Positions 61,511 to 64,000 of a stretch of 64,000 bases of DNA are shown piece by piece. Position 1 is the first letter of the stretch, and every line of letters begins with the position of its first letter. A program made the position numbers and the translations under genes. Location: assembly GCA_015227615.1 (NCBI GenBank), contig JAALGZ010000066.1, forward strand, positions 62,001 to 126,000, read 5' to 3'. Source of the DNA: Labyrinthula sp. Ha. Taxonomy: Eukaryota; Sar; Bigyra; Labyrinthulida; Labyrinthulaceae. Below the pieces are notes generated by a model. The model did not search any database, was not told where the DNA came from, and worked only from the letters and a program-made list of their open reading frames with translations.

Positions 61511-64000
61511 TTAAAAGAGGTGTACCTCTTTTCCGTTAGTCGACATCCCACAGCCAAAAGCAACCCCACCCGATCGAGGATCGACTTCGAATCCTAATTG
61601 AACCCAGTCTTTTCGCAAGTTGCAGCACCTCGCGAAAAGCTCAACCTTAAGAGTGTTCCTTCCAAATATTGACTCAAAATACTCATAGGCCTTCAAAGGT
61701 TTTACACCATTGTCTAAGCGATCAGCCCACAATAACTCTGTCTCTCTTATTTTATGAATCTTGTCAAGAATATTCTCTTTCTTAGTCCTAGATACAAACA
61801 CAAGTAACATTTCTGCTGAATGTTGGAAGTATTAACCCAAGGATGTACGCAAGACCCCTGACTTGGTACATTTAATCCAGTCAACTATATTAACTAAGTC
61901 GTACTGGCATTCACCGAAGTGTTGTAAGGTTCTGCCTAGGTTCCTTTCGATAACCCAGATAGCAATGAACGCCGGCTTCATGCTTTCAAAAGGTATATCG
62001 AGGACCTCAGAATCTTTGCATTTAGGATATCGAGTTCGAATTCCCCTCACAGGGTTGAAGGTGCCAGTAGCCCATGGCGGATCGACGAGGAGAAGATCAA
62101 CCTCATCACCTGGCCATAACGCAACTGTATTTCCTTCATAAACATCAGCAAAATACCAAGTTCTTTCTCTTGGAAATATACAGACCTTTACCGGAAAAGG
62201 CCACAACTCGCTCGACAAGTCAAATATATTGCCATACAGTTTAATTAAAGTGAAGTTACCTATGTTGTCTACTTGCATAAATATTCTTAAGTCGGAGCTC
62301 GTCTCTATACTCTCACTACTTATTCGAACATTTTCTACAGTTTCTACCAAAGTTACAGTTCTACGGTCATCCAAAATATATCCTTCAGGGTTACCCACAA
62401 ACGATATCCCTTCGAATACATACTTCGAAATCTCCAACCACAGACCTTTCACTTCAGTCAACTCTTGCAAGCAGTCTCTCACCTTAGAAACATCCTGCCT
62501 CGCTTTCGATTGCATCCTCTCTACTTGTCTGCAGAATGCTTTTCCTGCACCGTCCGGTACCACAAAGCTCATTAATGACCTCGCCGTCTCAAAAGAATCA
62601 TACTTCCACGAACACAGAATATTCTCTACCGGAAAGTCATATTCTTGCTCTCGATCTTCCGAGGCTATATCGATTTTCTTACCATTAAATTCGGCTAAGC
62701 CCATGATCCCCATAGTTCTTTGAATATATGAGTACATCATTGCTTTCGATTTATGTGGCATGAACCTCGTAAACGACTCAAAGTCACCCATAACAAAGCA
62801 TTTTACGAGGCATCCCATAACAAATTTGTCCAACTTAGACCAAATTTTCACGTAGAAAGGAACAGCCTCTCGTTCCTCCCACCAATTACCCTCAACTAGA
62901 AGATGTGATCTCAGATTGGGCCTCATCCTACTAACCCATCTGACATTGATTTCGCCTAAGATATGTCTCTCAATCCAGGCCATAGCCCTTTTCGAGTTTC
63001 TCTTATCCCTTGCAGGCTTCCTCTGGTTTTCCAGGTATTTTATGACAAGTGATTTGACATCTCTATACATAGATCTGAGAGGTTCCCAAGTATCATCTCG
63101 AGACTCAAATCCTCTCCAGTGGACAAGTAGCCACCATTCTCCATTGGAGTATCGCAATCCATGGAACCTTTCCACTTCAAGCTCCCCCCAATTATTGATG
63201 AAGATTTTTCTTAGTGCATCATCCGGCACGTACCCTGAGGGCTCGTAGAAATACAACCTTGAAGCATGAACCGTTAAGGTCATACCATTCAAGAGTCGTA
63301 CCCGATAGACATTGTTACTAAGTACTTCCTGTATAAGTACAGGGCCAGACCACTCAAGCTTAATCTTGTTGGTCTCTCTCGGCGTCTTAGCAGTGCTAAT
63401 GAAACACCATTCACCTACCTGATATTGGAGCAAAGCCTTATCAAAGCGGTTTCTCCTCTTATTCCAGTAGGCGTTTCTCTTAGACTTCATCAGAGACACA
63501 TAGTCAGCAACCCGACCATGATACTCATCGAGTTGATCTCGAAATTTCCTCGACAACTTAAACAAGGTGTCCCTTTCAGTATCTATTACCTTCACTTCCC
63601 CACCTACCTTTCTCGAGATCAACCTCGGAAAAGCAGCAGCCTCAATATAATCCTTCTCAGGATTTATGAACAGGAAAAGTTGGTTCGCACAAGGCGCCTT
63701 ACTTTCTCCCGGAAGCTTTCTAGACATGATGGGTAGCTCGTTCATTGCCGCCTGTACAGTACCCAGTACTAAAGGCCATTCATCCCACTGGTACCTTCTC
63801 TCTGATACCAGGGCCTTCAAGAAGTCAAGTACCTTTTTGTGTACCACTTCAATTTCACCATTCGTCCAACTTGCGTAGCTTACCGCGAAGTTGTGGGTGA
63901 AACCGAGAGCCTTACTCAATTTTTCTAACACTTGGTTAGCGAAGTGAGATCCTCGATCTGTCACCAAGGTGAAGTTCGATTCTAACTTCCAGTTACTATT
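61511..64000 (-). CDS. Integrase C-terminus, chromo-like, SANT-like and MT-A70 of C (partial; one in-frame TAA)
   Basis: Open from the window edge to a TAA at 61,832-61,834, then in the same frame to the final stop at 61,511-61,513. Order: second integrase Asp (LVTDRGSHF) and Glu (NGEIEVVHKKVL); GPY/F (LEWSGPVLIQEVLSNNVYRV); a good chromo-like module (WWLLVHWRGFESRDDTWEPL); a SANT-like segment ending SKAMMYSYIQRTMG; MT-A70 with canonical LLVDPPWATG (62,070-62,095), IAIWVIERN, an IVDWIKCTKSG block, and FARCCNLRKDWVQLGFEVDP. The TAA falls one residue before the conserved His-bearing block (family B reads HGQFLRH). Canonical DPPW makes this the copy most likely to have descended from an active enzyme recently. 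Confidence 0.88.

Larger units (their letters stand above)
61006..64000 (-). mobile_element. Retroelement C : 3' end of a third Ty3-like element with MT-A70 (runs off right edge)
   Basis: The 3' LTR occupies 61,006-61,497, preceded (minus strand) by a purine tract 'gagaagggga' and by coding sequence that stays open to the window edge except for one TAA. The LTR ends (TGTGTATATT ... GTGCACA) show the TG...CA form. It abuts the membrane-gene copy exactly where that copy diverges from its partner, so C inserted into the gene after the duplication. The expected 5-bp target duplication is GGGTT (61,001-61,005). Confidence 0.88.

Overview
This window is AT-rich eukaryotic DNA, most likely from a protist or an early-diverging fungus; I cannot name the lineage. 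The evidence is long stretches without genes, intronless host ORFs with ordinary TAA/TAG stops, and several generations of Ty3/gypsy-type LTR retrotransposons. The Pol of these elements (divergent RT boxes, a chromo-like module after integrase) reminds me of oomycete-type Ty3 elements. No rRNA, tRNA, CRISPR array or operon was seen.

Layout. 1-513 holds the start of a monomeric NADP-isocitrate dehydrogenase (minus strand, running off the left edge). 514-14,600 is almost gene-free and carries a 134-bp palindromic repeat, a pyrimidine-rich tandem repeat and one unidentified ORF. 14,634-16,573 (minus) holds small ORFs and a 299-aa multi-pass membrane protein. 16,971-26,476 is retroelement A+ (decayed). 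26,640-27,110 is a relic of another element's 3' end. 27,816-28,904 (minus) is a protein kinase. 29,202-29,590 has two palindromic mobile-element-like repeats. 30,677-46,234 is an old element B', split by a young, nearly intact element B at 35,824-43,574. About 47,227-47,838 is another element relic (D). 48,839-49,933 (minus) is an unknown 364-aa protein. 50,372-59,906 (minus) is A-, an inverted partner of A+. 60,304-61,005 is a broken second copy of the membrane-protein gene. 61,006-64,000 (minus) is the 3' end of element C, inserted into that broken gene.

Main discovery. Every retroelement 3' end in this window encodes, or once encoded, an MT-A70 (IME4/METTL3-like) N6-adenosine methyltransferase as the last domain of Pol, directly before the 3' LTR. 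I count seven copies from three distinguishable families plus two unassigned relics. In families A, B and C the order after integrase is GPY/F module, chromodomain-like module, Myb/SANT-like module, then MT-A70. This looks like a chromatin reader plus DNA-binding module plus adenine methyltransferase carried by a retrotransposon. Family B has also moved its retropepsin from between Gag and RT to between the SANT-like and MT-A70 domains. Families A and B have a perfect palindrome where the tRNA primer-binding site should be.

History read from the sequence. A was already dead when its 5' half and flanking gene were copied into an inverted position. B inserted into B' recently (LTRs differ at two positions, 4-bp TATA duplication), and patches of B and B' are nearly identical, suggesting gene conversion. 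C inserted after the inverted duplication.
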